The translations under genes were made by a program, and so were the position numbers. A DNA stretch of 64,000 nt, from positions 124,001-188,000 of the forward strand of contig JADKCL010000001.1 of assembly GCA_016718825.1 (NCBI GenBank), read 5' to 3'. The notes beneath the pieces are model-generated. The model did not search any database and was not told where the DNA came from. It saw only the letters and a list, made by a program, of their open reading frames with translations. Positions 18,850 to 27,514 of the stretch are shown here, piece after piece (the first letter of the stretch is position 1; every line of letters starts with the position of its first letter). The stretch comes from Bacteroidota bacterium. Its GTDB lineage: Bacteria > Bacteroidota > Bacteroidia > J057 > JADKCL01.

Positions 18850-20663
18850 TCAGGATTTGAGCTTCCGGTCTTGCATGAACCGCAAAATCGCATCGATAAA
18901 GTCGGCACCATACAATTGATACTTCCGGTCACCGACACCGCTCACCTGTCGCATTTGCGTTTCCGTGGTCGGGAACTCCTCAGCCATCAAACGCAGAGTG
19001 CGGTCGTGGAAAATCACATAAGGTGGCACACCCTGCTTATCGGCAAGGTCCTCCGCAATTGACGTAACTTTTCAAACAACGCATCCGCAAACGAAGGCAG
19101 GGGCTTGGGTGCCGGTGCCACCTTGATCGGTTTCCCCTGTTGCGCATACTCCCCCGAACTTTGGAGAGAAAAACCTGCGGCCCTCAAACAGCACCTCACG
19201 ACCGGCAGGCGTCACTTTCAACGCATTTCCCTCGTCGTAGGCAAATTTCAAAAAGCCCGCGGTTGATCAATTGACAATATAATCGATCCAATCCCTCCGC
19301 GAAATGTCCTGTCCTGCGCCGTAGGTTTTCAAAAGGTGAAAACCCTTCATTTTCAATTCTTGATTCGAAGATCCCCGCAAAATGTCGACGACCATGTGAA
19401 CACCGATTTTTTCGTTTGCCCGGATGCAGGCGGACAAGGCCTTTTGAGCCAAAACGGTTCCGTCGATCTCGACTTTCGGATCCTTGCAGTTGTCGCAATT
19501 GCCGCAGTTGCCTTCGTGCTGCTCCCCAAAATAAGCCAGCAACACCTGCCTGCGACAGGACTTTGCATCGGCATATTGGATCATCCGGTCGAGTTTGGTC
19601 CGCAAGATTTCCTACTGACCGCTCTCTTCGATGAAACTCTGCATCTGCTGCACGTCGCCATAGGTGTAGTAAAACAAGGTTTCACTCGGCACACCATCAC
19701 GTCCCGCTCGACCGATTTCTTGATAATAGCTTTCGATGTTTTTGGGCAAGTTGTAGTGTACCACCCAACGCACATTGCTTTTGTCGATGCCCATCCCAAA
19801 GGCAATCGTCGCGCAAATGATGTCCAAATCGTCGCGAATGAACTTCTCCTGCACTTGCGAACGCCGATCGGCGCTCATTCCTGGCAGAAATCAGCCTTGT
19901 ATCCTTGTCAATCAGCTCGGCAGCAAGGCTTTCCGTCGTTTTGCGGCTGAGGCAACAGATGATGCCGATTGTTTGGGGCGATCCTTGACCCATTTCAGGA
20001 TGTCGGTGGCGCGGTTGGCGCCATTGACGACGGTCAGGCTCAGGTTGGGCCGGTCAAAACTGAGACGAAGACCTGCGGGTCGCGCAGGTGCGTGCTCGAT
20101 GTCCCGGCGGGTGAGCTTGTCTGCGGTTGCCGTCAGTGCAAGGAAGGGAATGTCGGGAAACCGGTCTTTCAACAAGCCCATTTGCACATACTCCGGACGG
20201 AAATCATGCCCCCATTGCGAAATGCAATGTGCTTCGTCGATGGCAAACAGGTTGATGTTGAGTTGGCTCATCAGATTGAAAAAATCCGCCGAAAGCAACT
20301 TTTCAGGACTCACGTACAGCAGGTCCAGTTCACCACGGATGGCAAGCGACTCGACCTTTGGTTCTCCGAACTATGGCTGCTGCTGTTGATGAAGGCAGCC
20401 TTGACCCCGTTGGCGAGCAATCCTTCTACCTGATCCTTCATCAAGGCAATCAACGGAGAGACCACAATGCAAGTTCCGGGCATCACAATCGCCGGAATTT
20501 GAAAGCAGATCGACTTGCCTCCGCCGGTCGGCATCAAGGCAATCGCATCCCGCCCCGAAAGGATGGTTTCAACGATCTCCGCCTGCTGCGACCGAAATTC
20601 GTCGTATCCAAAGTAGGACTTGAGGGCCTGTTTTGCGCTGTCTATGCCGATTGCCGCTTGCAT
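18850..20663 (-). pseudogene. recQ: ATP-dependent DNA helicase RecQ, multiply frameshifted
   Basis: All parts of RecQ are present in order on the minus strand. These are motif I (ALMPTGGGKSICFQIPA), DEAH (FAIDEAHCISQWGHDFRP), motif III (LALTATAD), motif VI (YYQEIGRAGRDG), the zinc-binding cysteines (CGNCDNCKDP), the winged-helix region and a C-terminal HRDC domain (QMRQVSGVGDRKYQLYGADF) ending at 18850-18852. They lie in different phases: changes occur near 20355, 19975, 19885-19905, 19260 and 19060-19150, and an in-frame TAG sits at 19612-19614. Repaired, the protein would be about 600 residues. RecQ unwinds recombination and replication intermediates, often together with topoisomerase III. 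Several errors in a normally conserved gene point to poor sequence quality here. Confidence 0.85.
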
Positions 20664-20667
20664 TGTG

Positions 20668-20675
20668 CAAATTTA
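20668..20675 (-). promoter_or_regulatory. TAnnTTTG box 4 nt before recQ
   Basis: On the minus strand TAAATTTG is followed by CACA and then the recQ ATG. It has the same 4-nt spacing as at topB and glyS. Confidence 0.45.
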
Positions 20676-20949
20676 GCCGCTTCTGATTGCAGTATGCGAG
20701 GTGTCGAGAAATATTTGATCAAAACGGTCTTTGGAATCAGCTTCGAAGACACGTGGAAGTAAATTTCCTCGGTGCAATCTTGCAAAGGCAACGGACGCCG
20801 AGGGACAAAGGCGCCAGGAAAAGCACAATTTCACTTCGATTTGTTCGCGTGGCCGACAATGAAATTTTGAAATGAAAACATTTCTCCCGAGGTTTATTTT
20901 TGAACAAACAGCCTTTGGGTGTGCCGGAATATCTGGCAGGGATTGGATC

Positions 20950-20957
20950 TATTTTTG
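20950..20957 (+). promoter_or_regulatory. TAnnTTTG box 6 nt before the Hpt gene
   Basis: TATTTTTG is followed by GGAGAA and the ATG at 20964. A second TATTTTTG lies at 20895-20902. The rest of 20664-20949 is an AT-rich divergent spacer without a gene. Confidence 0.4.
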
Positions 20958-20963
20958 GGAGAA

Positions 20964-21329
20964 ATGCAATTGGGGGAAGAAAAAGCGACAGTCGATCTCA
21001 GCAATTTGTATGCGATCGCCGGTGGAGACGACACGTTCGTGATGGCGCTGTTGTCCAAAATGTGCAAGGCATTGCCCGAGGCATTTGCCAACATGGACAA
21101 CTTTTGCGTTGCCCAGGATTGGCCTGCACTGAAATCCGCAGCGCACAAAGCCAAAAGTACATTCGCCTACCTGAGCCTCGATGACATGAAAAACCAACTG
21201 CGAGACATCGAGCACGATGCCATGGAAGGACGTGACCTCGACCTGTTACCCGCAAAAGTTGCTGCAGCGATCAAAGGCGGAAACCTGATTCTCGATCAGC
21301 TCAAGGCCGCACTCGCAAAATTGATGTAA
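20964..21329 (+). CDS. Hpt-domain phosphotransfer protein
   Basis: The 121-residue, mostly helical protein has the Hpt core KSAAHKAKSTFAYL, with the phosphorylatable His at residue 61, and a long following helix (MKNQLRDIEHDAME). The glycine that usually follows the His-x-Leu-Lys motif is replaced by Ser, which occurs in some Hpt proteins. I chose the ATG at 20964 rather than 20919: it leaves a normal Hpt N-terminus and lies just after a TAnnTTTG box and a GGAGAA. Hpt proteins shuttle phosphate between hybrid kinases and receivers; the orphan receivers at 7362 and 7921 are candidate partners, but no kinase is adjacent. Confidence 0.75.
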   Translation: MQLGEEKATVDLSNLYAIAGGDDTFVMALLSKMCKALPEAFANMDNFCVAQDWPALKSAAHKAKSTFAYLSLDDMKNQLRDIEHDAMEGRDLDLLPAKVAAAIKGGNLILDQLKAALAKLM

Positions 21330-21426
21330 AATCCGCCTCCCGAATTGCCGTCTTGATAAGTTGGGGACGTGATCAAAAGCGGCAACGACCTTGTGTTTCC
21401 TGCCTCGAACTTCAATCTCGAACTGT

Positions 21427-22011
21427 TCACTCAAGCGGTACGCGCCGTGATTCGCGCAATTTGTCTTGCCAGTAGCCTTCGTTCAGCATATCAAACCGCA
21501 CCCCCTTGCTCGTCGTCGAATGAATGAAAACCACCTTGTCGCCTTCGACCTTGGTCACCATGCCCACATGGTCGATCTTGCCGGATGATTTTGCGTCGAA
21601 GAACACCAAGTCGCCGATTTGTAGATTTTTGCGGGCGATTTTTTCGCCGTACTGACTTTGTTCGGCGGCGCTCCTGGGCAGGGTGATCCCCGCTTTTGAA
21701 TAACAATTCTGTGTAAGCCCCGAGCAATCGATCCCTGAATGCGTGTTGCCGCCATGTTTGTAAGGGGTGCCGAGGTATTCGCTCGCCTCTTCCAAAACTG
21801 GCACCAATTTTTCGCCGATGTTCAGGCTTGTGGCCTTATCCCGGATGATTTCCTTATTGTTAGGGGTCGTGGATGTGGCCGTATTCTCCGAATCGGCATC
21901 TTTGATCAGGTATTTGTAGCGGTTCACCGTCTCCCGATGGGGAGTGCATGCGGCAAACGCAAGCGAAGCTCCAAGCAGGAGCAACAGCAGCCTTGATGAA
22001 GTGGGGCGCAT
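21427..22011 (-). CDS. NlpC/P60 family lipoprotein (cell wall endopeptidase)
   Basis: The 194-residue protein has a lipoprotein signal peptide with the acylated Cys at residue 22 (GASLAFAAC). The catalytic domain carries Cys96 in GIDCSGLTQ, a His in HVGMVTK and a polar third residue in FIHSTTSKGV, which is the NlpC/P60 triad. Members cleave the gamma-D-Glu-diaminopimelate bond in peptidoglycan stem peptides. The linker between residues 22 and 65 is Ser/Thr/Asn-rich. It faces the Hpt gene tail to tail. The name spr/mepS could be used loosely, but orthology is not established. Confidence 0.9.
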   Translation of the reverse strand: MRPTSSRLLLLLLGASLAFAACTPHRETVNRYKYLIKDADSENTATSTTPNNKEIIRDKATSLNIGEKLVPVLEEASEYLGTPYKHGGNTHSGIDCSGLTQNCYSKAGITLPRSAAEQSQYGEKIARKNLQIGDLVFFDAKSSGKIDHVGMVTKVEGDKVVFIHSTTSKGVRFDMLNEGYWQDKLRESRRVPLE

Positions 22012-22159
22012 AGGATACGAGGAATTAAAATACGCTGATCATACGAAGTCAAATGTATTTGGTTCGTTTCCAGCACCCAAGCCCCCTTATCCACCACCAA
22101 CGCTTGAGGTGTCAAGGGATGTGGGCAGAGGATTTTCAGGGGGCGTGTACGATTTTGGG

Positions 22160-22167
22160 TAGTTTTG
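22160..22167 (+). promoter_or_regulatory. TAnnTTTG box 5 nt before the serpin gene
   Basis: TAGTTTTG is followed by ATCTT and the serpin ATG at 22173. Confidence 0.4.
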
Positions 22168-22172
22168 ATCTT

Positions 22173-23456
22173 ATGAAAGCAAAATCAAACTGCGCATTCG
22201 CAAGGCATTGCATTGGTGTTCTGATGATTGCCATGGTGACTTTAATGCCCTCACATTCATGGGCTTGTTCCATTCAGCAACTGAAGCCGCAAGCCCGGAC
22301 TTCCGAGGATGCACTGAAGGCGGTCACCGCAGCGGCAAATGAATTTGGCCTCAAGGTTTACAAAGGGATCGCGAAGGAGAATAAGGGGCGAGGACAGTTT
22401 TTTTCGCCCTTCAGCATTTTTGCAGCTTTGGGAATGGTCATCGAAGGAGCCTCCGGACAAACGCAGGTGATGGCACGCAATGCCCTTCGCCTTCCCGAAG
22501 AGGAAACGATACATGCGGGGATGTTGGCCTTGAACAAAGCACTTTCCGAATCCAACAGCGAATGCACATTGGCGGTCGCCAATGCCGTTTGGCCCCAAAA
22601 TTCCATGACTATCAAGCCGCTTTTTTTGGAAACCATTCGTTCGATTTACCTTGGTCAATCCACCCCGCTTGACCTGCGTGGGGATCCTGAAGGCTCTCGC
22701 AGAACCATTAACGAATGGGTTGAAGAGCAAACCCGAGGCCGCATCGTGGACCTTTTGCCGTCCGGCTCAATCAACTCACTGAGCTCGATGATCCTTACCA
22801 ATGCCATCTATTTCAAAGGAGATTGGGAGATGGAATTTGAGAAGAAAAACACAAAGGTTGAGCCCTTTTTCACGGATGAGGGACCGAATCCCGAAAGCCC
22901 TTTGATGCACCGCCCGAATGCTGGATCGTATCTGAAATATACAGAGTTTGAGGGTGTGCAAGTTGTGGAGCTGCCTTACGAAGGGAATGAATTGTCGATG
23001 GTGGTGATGCTACCTGCGCGCAGGGAAATCGGCCGGCTCGAGTCAAAAATGAATGCCAAGAATTGGGAAACGATTCGCGGAGGGCTGTACCATCAATTGG
23101 TAAATGTCTGGCTTCCAAGCTTTAAAATGAACCGCGATGTGCAGGTGCAACAGCAACTGATCGAGCTTGGCCTGGGAGGGTTGTTCTCGCCAGGGGAGTA
23201 TTCCAACATGTTTGAATCCCCTTCCGAATTTGCGGTCAACGGCGTTTTCCATAAGGCATTTGTCGAAGTCAATGAAGAGGGCACAGAAGCCGCAGCGGCG
23301 ACCGCTTTCGGGATGGTAGAGATTACGAGTGTGCACAAAAGTCCTCCGCCGGTGATTTATAATTTCCGCGCCGATCACCCGTTTCTTTTTTTCATTCAGC
23401 ATCGCAAGACCGGCGCCATTCTATTTATGGGGAAAGTGATGAATCCTGCTGAATGA
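22173..23456 (+). CDS. Secreted serpin family protease inhibitor
   Basis: The ~427-residue protein begins with a hydrophobic export signal (CIGVLMIAMVTLMPSHSWAC). It has the full serpin fold text: FFSPFSIFAALGMVIEGASGQT, NAIYFKGDWEMEF, FHKAFVEVNEEGTEAAAATAF and a C-terminal DHPFLFFIQHRKTGAILFMGKV. The hinge EEGTEAAAA has the small residues required for strand insertion, so it is probably inhibitory. The reactive loop continues GMVEITSVHKSPPP, and the P1 residue cannot be fixed without alignment. Bacterial serpins are uncommon and are thought to protect against host, prey or own proteases. The organism also encodes secreted proteases, for example the M43 protein at 1661. ATG 22173 is chosen because the 40 residues upstream are not signal-like. 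Confidence 0.93.
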   Translation: MKAKSNCAFARHCIGVLMIAMVTLMPSHSWACSIQQLKPQARTSEDALKAVTAAANEFGLKVYKGIAKENKGRGQFFSPFSIFAALGMVIEGASGQTQVMARNALRLPEEETIHAGMLALNKALSESNSECTLAVANAVWPQNSMTIKPLFLETIRSIYLGQSTPLDLRGDPEGSRRTINEWVEEQTRGRIVDLLPSGSINSLSSMILTNAIYFKGDWEMEFEKKNTKVEPFFTDEGPNPESPLMHRPNAGSYLKYTEFEGVQVVELPYEGNELSMVVMLPARREIGRLESKMNAKNWETIRGGLYHQLVNVWLPSFKMNRDVQVQQQLIELGLGGLFSPGEYSNMFESPSEFAVNGVFHKAFVEVNEEGTEAAAATAFGMVEITSVHKSPPPVIYNFRADHPFLFFIQHRKTGAILFMGKVMNPAE

Positions 23457-23719
23457 TTCTGGGGCAAAGTCAGTAAATATTCCAATGGTCTTCTGCGAAG
23501 GATTTTTGGCCGAAGGCATTGTGTCTAGGTAGAAGCAAAAAAATCTGGCATGAAAACGGGTGGTTGCAAGAGGGTAAATTCGGCATTGCAGCATGGTTTT
23601 TCCGCAAAAAGCAACCAGAATTAGCGGCCCCGCCGTTACTTTTTGCAAAATTTGTCCATTGACAGTGTTTGGGGACCCACTAACATTGCAGTCGAGGGGT
23701 ACAAAAACCGATTGTAACG

Positions 23720-25258
23720 ATGTTAGTAAAAACCTTTGGGAGCGCCGTGCAAGGCGTAGACGCTTTCACAATTACGATGGAAGTGAATTTGAGCTTTCCA
23801 TTTGGCTTTGTCATGGTAGGCTTGCCCGACAATGCCGTACGGGAAAGCAAGGAACGTATCACAACAGCAATCCGCCATGCTGGATTGGAATGGCCACGCA
23901 GACGTATCACCGTCAACCTCGCACCTGCCGATGTGCGCAAGGAGGGTTCGGCCTACGACCTTGGCCTTGCGATCGGCGTCTTGGCGGCGAGCAATCAAGT
24001 TGAATTGGAGCAGCTTGACAAGTACATTATCATGGGGGAGCTCTCGCTTGACGGAAGCCTGTTGCCGATCAAAGGCTGTTTGCCCATGGCGATACAGGCA
24101 CGCAAGGAAAAATTCAAAGGGATCATCTTGCCGGCTGGAAATGCTGGAGAGGCGTCCATTGTGAATAATCTGGATGTGATTCCGGTCCACAATCTACGAG
24201 AGGCAGTGGATTTCCTGAATGGAAAGGCGGAAATCCAGCCGCTTGTGAAAGATACCCGTGAGCTTTTTGAGGTCGCTCAATTCACGGATGATCTTGACTT
24301 CATCGATGTCAAAGGTCAAGAGTCGGCCAAGCGTGCCTTGGAAGTTGCCGCGGCAGGAGGCCACAATCTGCTGTTGATTGGTCCACCAGGAGGCGGAAAA
24401 ACAATGTTGGCCAAGCGCATTCCAACAATTTTGCCGCCGTTCACGTTGGCCGAATCCCTGGAAAGCACCAAAATCCATTCCGTTGCCGGAAAATTGGGGG
24501 CAGACAGTTCGCTGCTTACGCGGCGGCCATTCCGCGCACCACACCATACGACATCGGATGTCGCATTGGTCGGCGGCGGCACCTTTCCGCAACCGGGCGA
24601 AGTCAGCCTCGCCCACAATGGCGTCCTTTTCCTCGATGAGCTTGCTGAATTCAAGCGCAACGTGCTCGAAGTGATGCGGCAACCGTTGGAGGAGCGTTAC
24701 ATTACGGTCTCTCGCGCCAAGCTTTCGGTGCAATTTCCCGCCAACTTCATGCTGATCGCCAGCATGAATCCTTGCCCTTGCGGATTTTACAATCACCCCG
24801 ACAAAGAATGCTTCTGTGGTCCGCAAGTCGTGCGGCGTTACCTTGGCCGGGTCTCCGGACCCTTGCTCGACCGCATCGACATTCATCTGGAGGTCACTCC
24901 CGTAAAATTTGATGCATTGGTCGCTCGACCCAAGGGCGAGTCCAGCGCAGATGTGCGTGCACGTGTGATCGCGGCGCGAGAGCGGCAGCAGAAACGTTTT
25001 GAGAAGTGGCCCGGCATCCACAGCAATGCCATGATGCCGCCCAAAATGGTGAGGGAAGTCTGCAAAATCGACAAGGAAAGTCAAGACCTGCTGCAAAAGG
25101 CCATGGACATCTTGGGCTTTTCGGCAAGGGCCTTCGATAGAATCTTGAAGGTGTCGCGTACCATCGCCGACATCGAGGACAGTCCTTTGATCTTGCCGCA
25201 ACATGTCGCCGAGGCCATTCAGTACCGCAACCTCGACCGCGAAAAATGGGCAGGATGA
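23720..25258 (+). CDS. YifB/ComM family Mg-chelatase-like AAA+ ATPase
   Basis: The 512-residue length and the N-terminal SALVGVDAF-like start (KTFGSAVQGVDAFTITMEVN) match YifB/ComM. The Walker A motif GPPGGGKTMLAKR lies at about residue 221, the sensor/Walker B text GVLFLDELAEF is present, and NPCPCGFYNHPDKECFC provides the conserved Cys cluster. An N-terminal Lon-S16-like ChlI domain precedes the ATPase. ComM is a branch-migration helicase that promotes integration of DNA taken up during natural transformation, and YifB is its wider family name. The gene stands alone and ends in a stem-loop. Confidence 0.92.
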   Translation: MLVKTFGSAVQGVDAFTITMEVNLSFPFGFVMVGLPDNAVRESKERITTAIRHAGLEWPRRRITVNLAPADVRKEGSAYDLGLAIGVLAASNQVELEQLDKYIIMGELSLDGSLLPIKGCLPMAIQARKEKFKGIILPAGNAGEASIVNNLDVIPVHNLREAVDFLNGKAEIQPLVKDTRELFEVAQFTDDLDFIDVKGQESAKRALEVAAAGGHNLLLIGPPGGGKTMLAKRIPTILPPFTLAESLESTKIHSVAGKLGADSSLLTRRPFRAPHHTTSDVALVGGGTFPQPGEVSLAHNGVLFLDELAEFKRNVLEVMRQPLEERYITVSRAKLSVQFPANFMLIASMNPCPCGFYNHPDKECFCGPQVVRRYLGRVSGPLLDRIDIHLEVTPVKFDALVARPKGESSADVRARVIAARERQQKRFEKWPGIHSNAMMPPKMVREVCKIDKESQDLLQKAMDILGFSARAFDRILKVSRTIADIEDSPLILPQHVAEAIQYRNLDREKWAG

Positions 25259-25295
25259 TTTGGAGTGCGAATTTGAGTTCGAGGCAACAGTGAAC

Positions 25296-25346
25296 GCGTC
25301 GTTGGCGCTACCCAAAGGTTGGTGTGAGCGCCAATGACGCTAATTT
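25296..25346 (+). terminator. Stem-loop after yifB (possible terminator)
   Basis: Arms 25296-25309 and 25327-25340 pair over 14 bp with one wobble and are followed by TAATTTT. A further inverted repeat (25338-25346 with 25397-25405, 9 bp) lies just after. The gene-free stretch 25259-25613 holds these hairpins and no coding region that I can support. Confidence 0.5.
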
Positions 25347-25558
25347 TGCGGTTGGCGGACACGTGGTACCGAATAGTGCAAATGCCGTGGTCCTCTAAAT
25401 TAGCGTTGCAAACCAGCATTGTTGATGGCAGGACATGTCTATCCTAAATCAACGGCTCCTTTTTGGCATTCCACAGGAAAGGCCGGAGAGTTTTTTCTTT
25501 CTCTCACAACAACCTTCCACGGGAAAGCGTCTTGAACTCGAATCTCGTCCTCAAACTC

Positions 25559-25587
25559 AAAAGCGCCAGCTTTTGGCTGACGCTTTT
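25559..25587 (-). terminator. Bidirectional-looking terminator downstream of the duplicated-domain gene
   Basis: Arms 25559-25570 and 25576-25587 pair over 12 bp with one mismatch; A/T runs on both sides give U-tracts in either direction. It lies 27 nt after the stop of the minus-strand gene. Confidence 0.7.
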
Positions 25588-25613
25588 GAATGTTGAAGCC
25601 ATCAAGGGCTGAA

Positions 25614-26084
25614 TTACTTAAGATTGCCTTCGAGGAAAGCCTTTGCTTTGTCGGTGCAATTGTAGTTGGCACAAATGTAGCGCACGGTGCGGGCTTCCAC
25701 TTCGGTGACGACGCCGTCGGCATCGACCAAGCCCCAGATGAGGCCAGCGTCGTCAAAGCTGATACGGCCGTCGCCAGCTCCGCTCACCAGTTTGTCGGCA
25801 GTCTGCAACAGCGCGAGGTCATACTGTACACCACCAATGGTCTTGTACACATGCTCGCCCAAAAAAGCTTTTGCCTTGTCGGTGCAGTTGTAGTTGTCGA
25901 GGATGTACTTTACAGTACGGTTTTCGACGACGGTGATTTTGCCGTCGGCCATGGCATCGGCCCAGATTTTTTGGGCATCTTCAAAGGAAATGCGGCCGTC
26001 GCCGACACCTGCCACAGATGCCTCTGCCAACTCGATGAGCGACTTGTCCAAGCGCACACCATCAACGATTTTGTAATCTGCCAT
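25614..26084 (-). CDS. Unknown protein made of two homologous ~75-residue repeats
   Basis: The 156-residue acidic protein has no signal peptide and consists of an internal duplication. Repeat 1 carries GDGRISFEDAQKIWAD and ADGKITVVENRTVKYIL; repeat 2 carries GDGRISFDDAGLIWGL and ADGVVTEVEARTVRYIC. Both end in the identical NYNCTDKAKAFL. The D-G-D-G-x-I-x-x-x-D/E spacing resembles EF-hand-like Ca2+ loops, so metal binding is possible but not shown. I do not recognise the family. The gene is isolated with its own terminator downstream, which suggests an abundant independently expressed protein. The start ATG is the first possible one and follows an A-rich stretch. Confidence 0.8.
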   Translation of the reverse strand: MADYKIVDGVRLDKSLIELAEASVAGVGDGRISFEDAQKIWADAMADGKITVVENRTVKYILDNYNCTDKAKAFLGEHVYKTIGGVQYDLALLQTADKLVSGAGDGRISFDDAGLIWGLVDADGVVTEVEARTVRYICANYNCTDKAKAFLEGNLK

Positions 26085-26310
26085 AACGTTAATCTTAAGA
26101 GGATAATTGGATAAATGAATTTCAAAGGATGGTCAAAATCCCATGACCGTTTCGAGGGAAACTGCGCGTTGAAATTACTAATTATCGCGGAAATTCCGCT
26201 CGGATTTCTCGCTTGCCTCATCGAGAGCCGTCGTCATTTCTGTGCGTGTTACCGGAATCCGTTGATATTGCCAAAGGCTGTTTGGAAAATTATTCCCAAT
26301 TTGCACACGC

Positions 26311-27444
26311 ATGCAATTGAAAGAGATCATCGGGCAAAAAAAGGCCAAGGAAGCGTTCCTGAAAATGGTCAGCGAAAATCGCTTGCCCCATGCGTTGATC
26401 TTGAAAGGCAAGCCTGGCATCGGTAAACTAGCATTCGCAAATGCGATTGCACAGTTCGTCAATTGCGAGGCCCCAACGGAAACCGACAGCTGCGGCAAGT
26501 GTGCAAGTTGCTCCAAGATCAGAAAGGGGATTCATCCCGACGTACGGTTCATTTTGCCGATCATCACCAACAAGGTAGATGGCAAAAACCCGCTTTCAGA
26601 CGATTTTATCCCGCAGTTCAGGGAGCAATTTGTGGCCAACCCCTACTATTCGTTCAATTCTTGGGTGGGCCAAATGCAGGGCGAAAACAAGCAAGTAGGT
26701 ATCCGGATCGCTGAGATCCGCGAACTCAAACGCAAGATTTCGCTCAAGGCTTTTGAAGCGCGTTACAAGGTGGTCATCATCTGGAACGCGGAAAAGATCA
26801 ACACGGAGGCGGCCAATGCCATGCTCAAGTTGTTGGAAGAACCGCCGGAGCGCACCATGATCATCATGACCGTGAGCGATACTTCCGGTTTGCTCACAAC
26901 GATCAACAGCCGGTGTCAGCGCATTCAGATGCACCGGATTGACGATGCAAGTTTGGCGGCTTACCTCAAAACGTCGCATGGATTGGCCGAGGACCGTGCG
27001 CTTCAAATCGCACAATTGGCCGAGGGTTCGGTCTCCGAAGCCGACGAAATGGTGAACGAAAGCAATCGTTCCCTTTCAGATTTGTACATGCAATGGTTGC
27101 GCCTTTGCCACCGCGGTGAATTTGGAGACATCCAAGACATCGTCGAGCAACTGAGCAAGGAAAACAAAGAGTTTCAAAAGTTGTTCCTGAGTTATGCCCT
27201 GCAAAAGCTCCGGGATTCGTTGCTCTTTTCCTTCCATGCCGACCATCTTGCAGCCACCACCGCAGAGGAACGTGAATTCCAGCAAAAATTCAGCAAGTTT
27301 ATTCAGCTCAATGGCATTTCCGAGCTGAGCCGTTTGCTTGAAGATAGCCTGTTTTACATCAGCCGCAACGCCAGTGCTCCCATGGTCTTGTCGGTCCTTT
27401 CCCTGCGCATGCATTCAATCTTAACGGGAAAAGTACTAATTTAG
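26311..27444 (+). CDS. holB: DNA polymerase III subunit delta'
   Basis: The 377-residue protein has the clamp-loader ATPase organisation: LKEIIGQKKAKEAFLKMV at the start, the nucleotide loop GKPGIGK, a zinc module (CEAPTETDSCGKCASC), HPDVRFILPI and the sensor/arginine region NAMLKLLEEPPERTMIIM with INSRCQRI. Delta' is the stator of the clamp loader that places the beta clamp on primed DNA. It starts a compact run holB-ricT-gldH, an order I know from other Bacteroidota. The gap to ricT is 70 nt. Confidence 0.9.
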   Translation: MQLKEIIGQKKAKEAFLKMVSENRLPHALILKGKPGIGKLAFANAIAQFVNCEAPTETDSCGKCASCSKIRKGIHPDVRFILPIITNKVDGKNPLSDDFIPQFREQFVANPYYSFNSWVGQMQGENKQVGIRIAEIRELKRKISLKAFEARYKVVIIWNAEKINTEAANAMLKLLEEPPERTMIIMTVSDTSGLLTTINSRCQRIQMHRIDDASLAAYLKTSHGLAEDRALQIAQLAEGSVSEADEMVNESNRSLSDLYMQWLRLCHRGEFGDIQDIVEQLSKENKEFQKLFLSYALQKLRDSLLFSFHADHLAATTAEEREFQQKFSKFIQLNGISELSRLLEDSLFYISRNASAPMVLSVLSLRMHSILTGKVLI

Positions 27445-27514
27445 CGGATTGGTTTCGGCGTTCTTTCTCCCGAATAGAACAAGGAAATCAGCCAAAGCAA
27501 GGAAGAAGATAAGT

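Noticed and set aside
25338..25405. Attachment site or transposon ends
   Set aside because: The 9-bp inverted repeat is short, has no direct target repeat that I can see and no transposase nearby.
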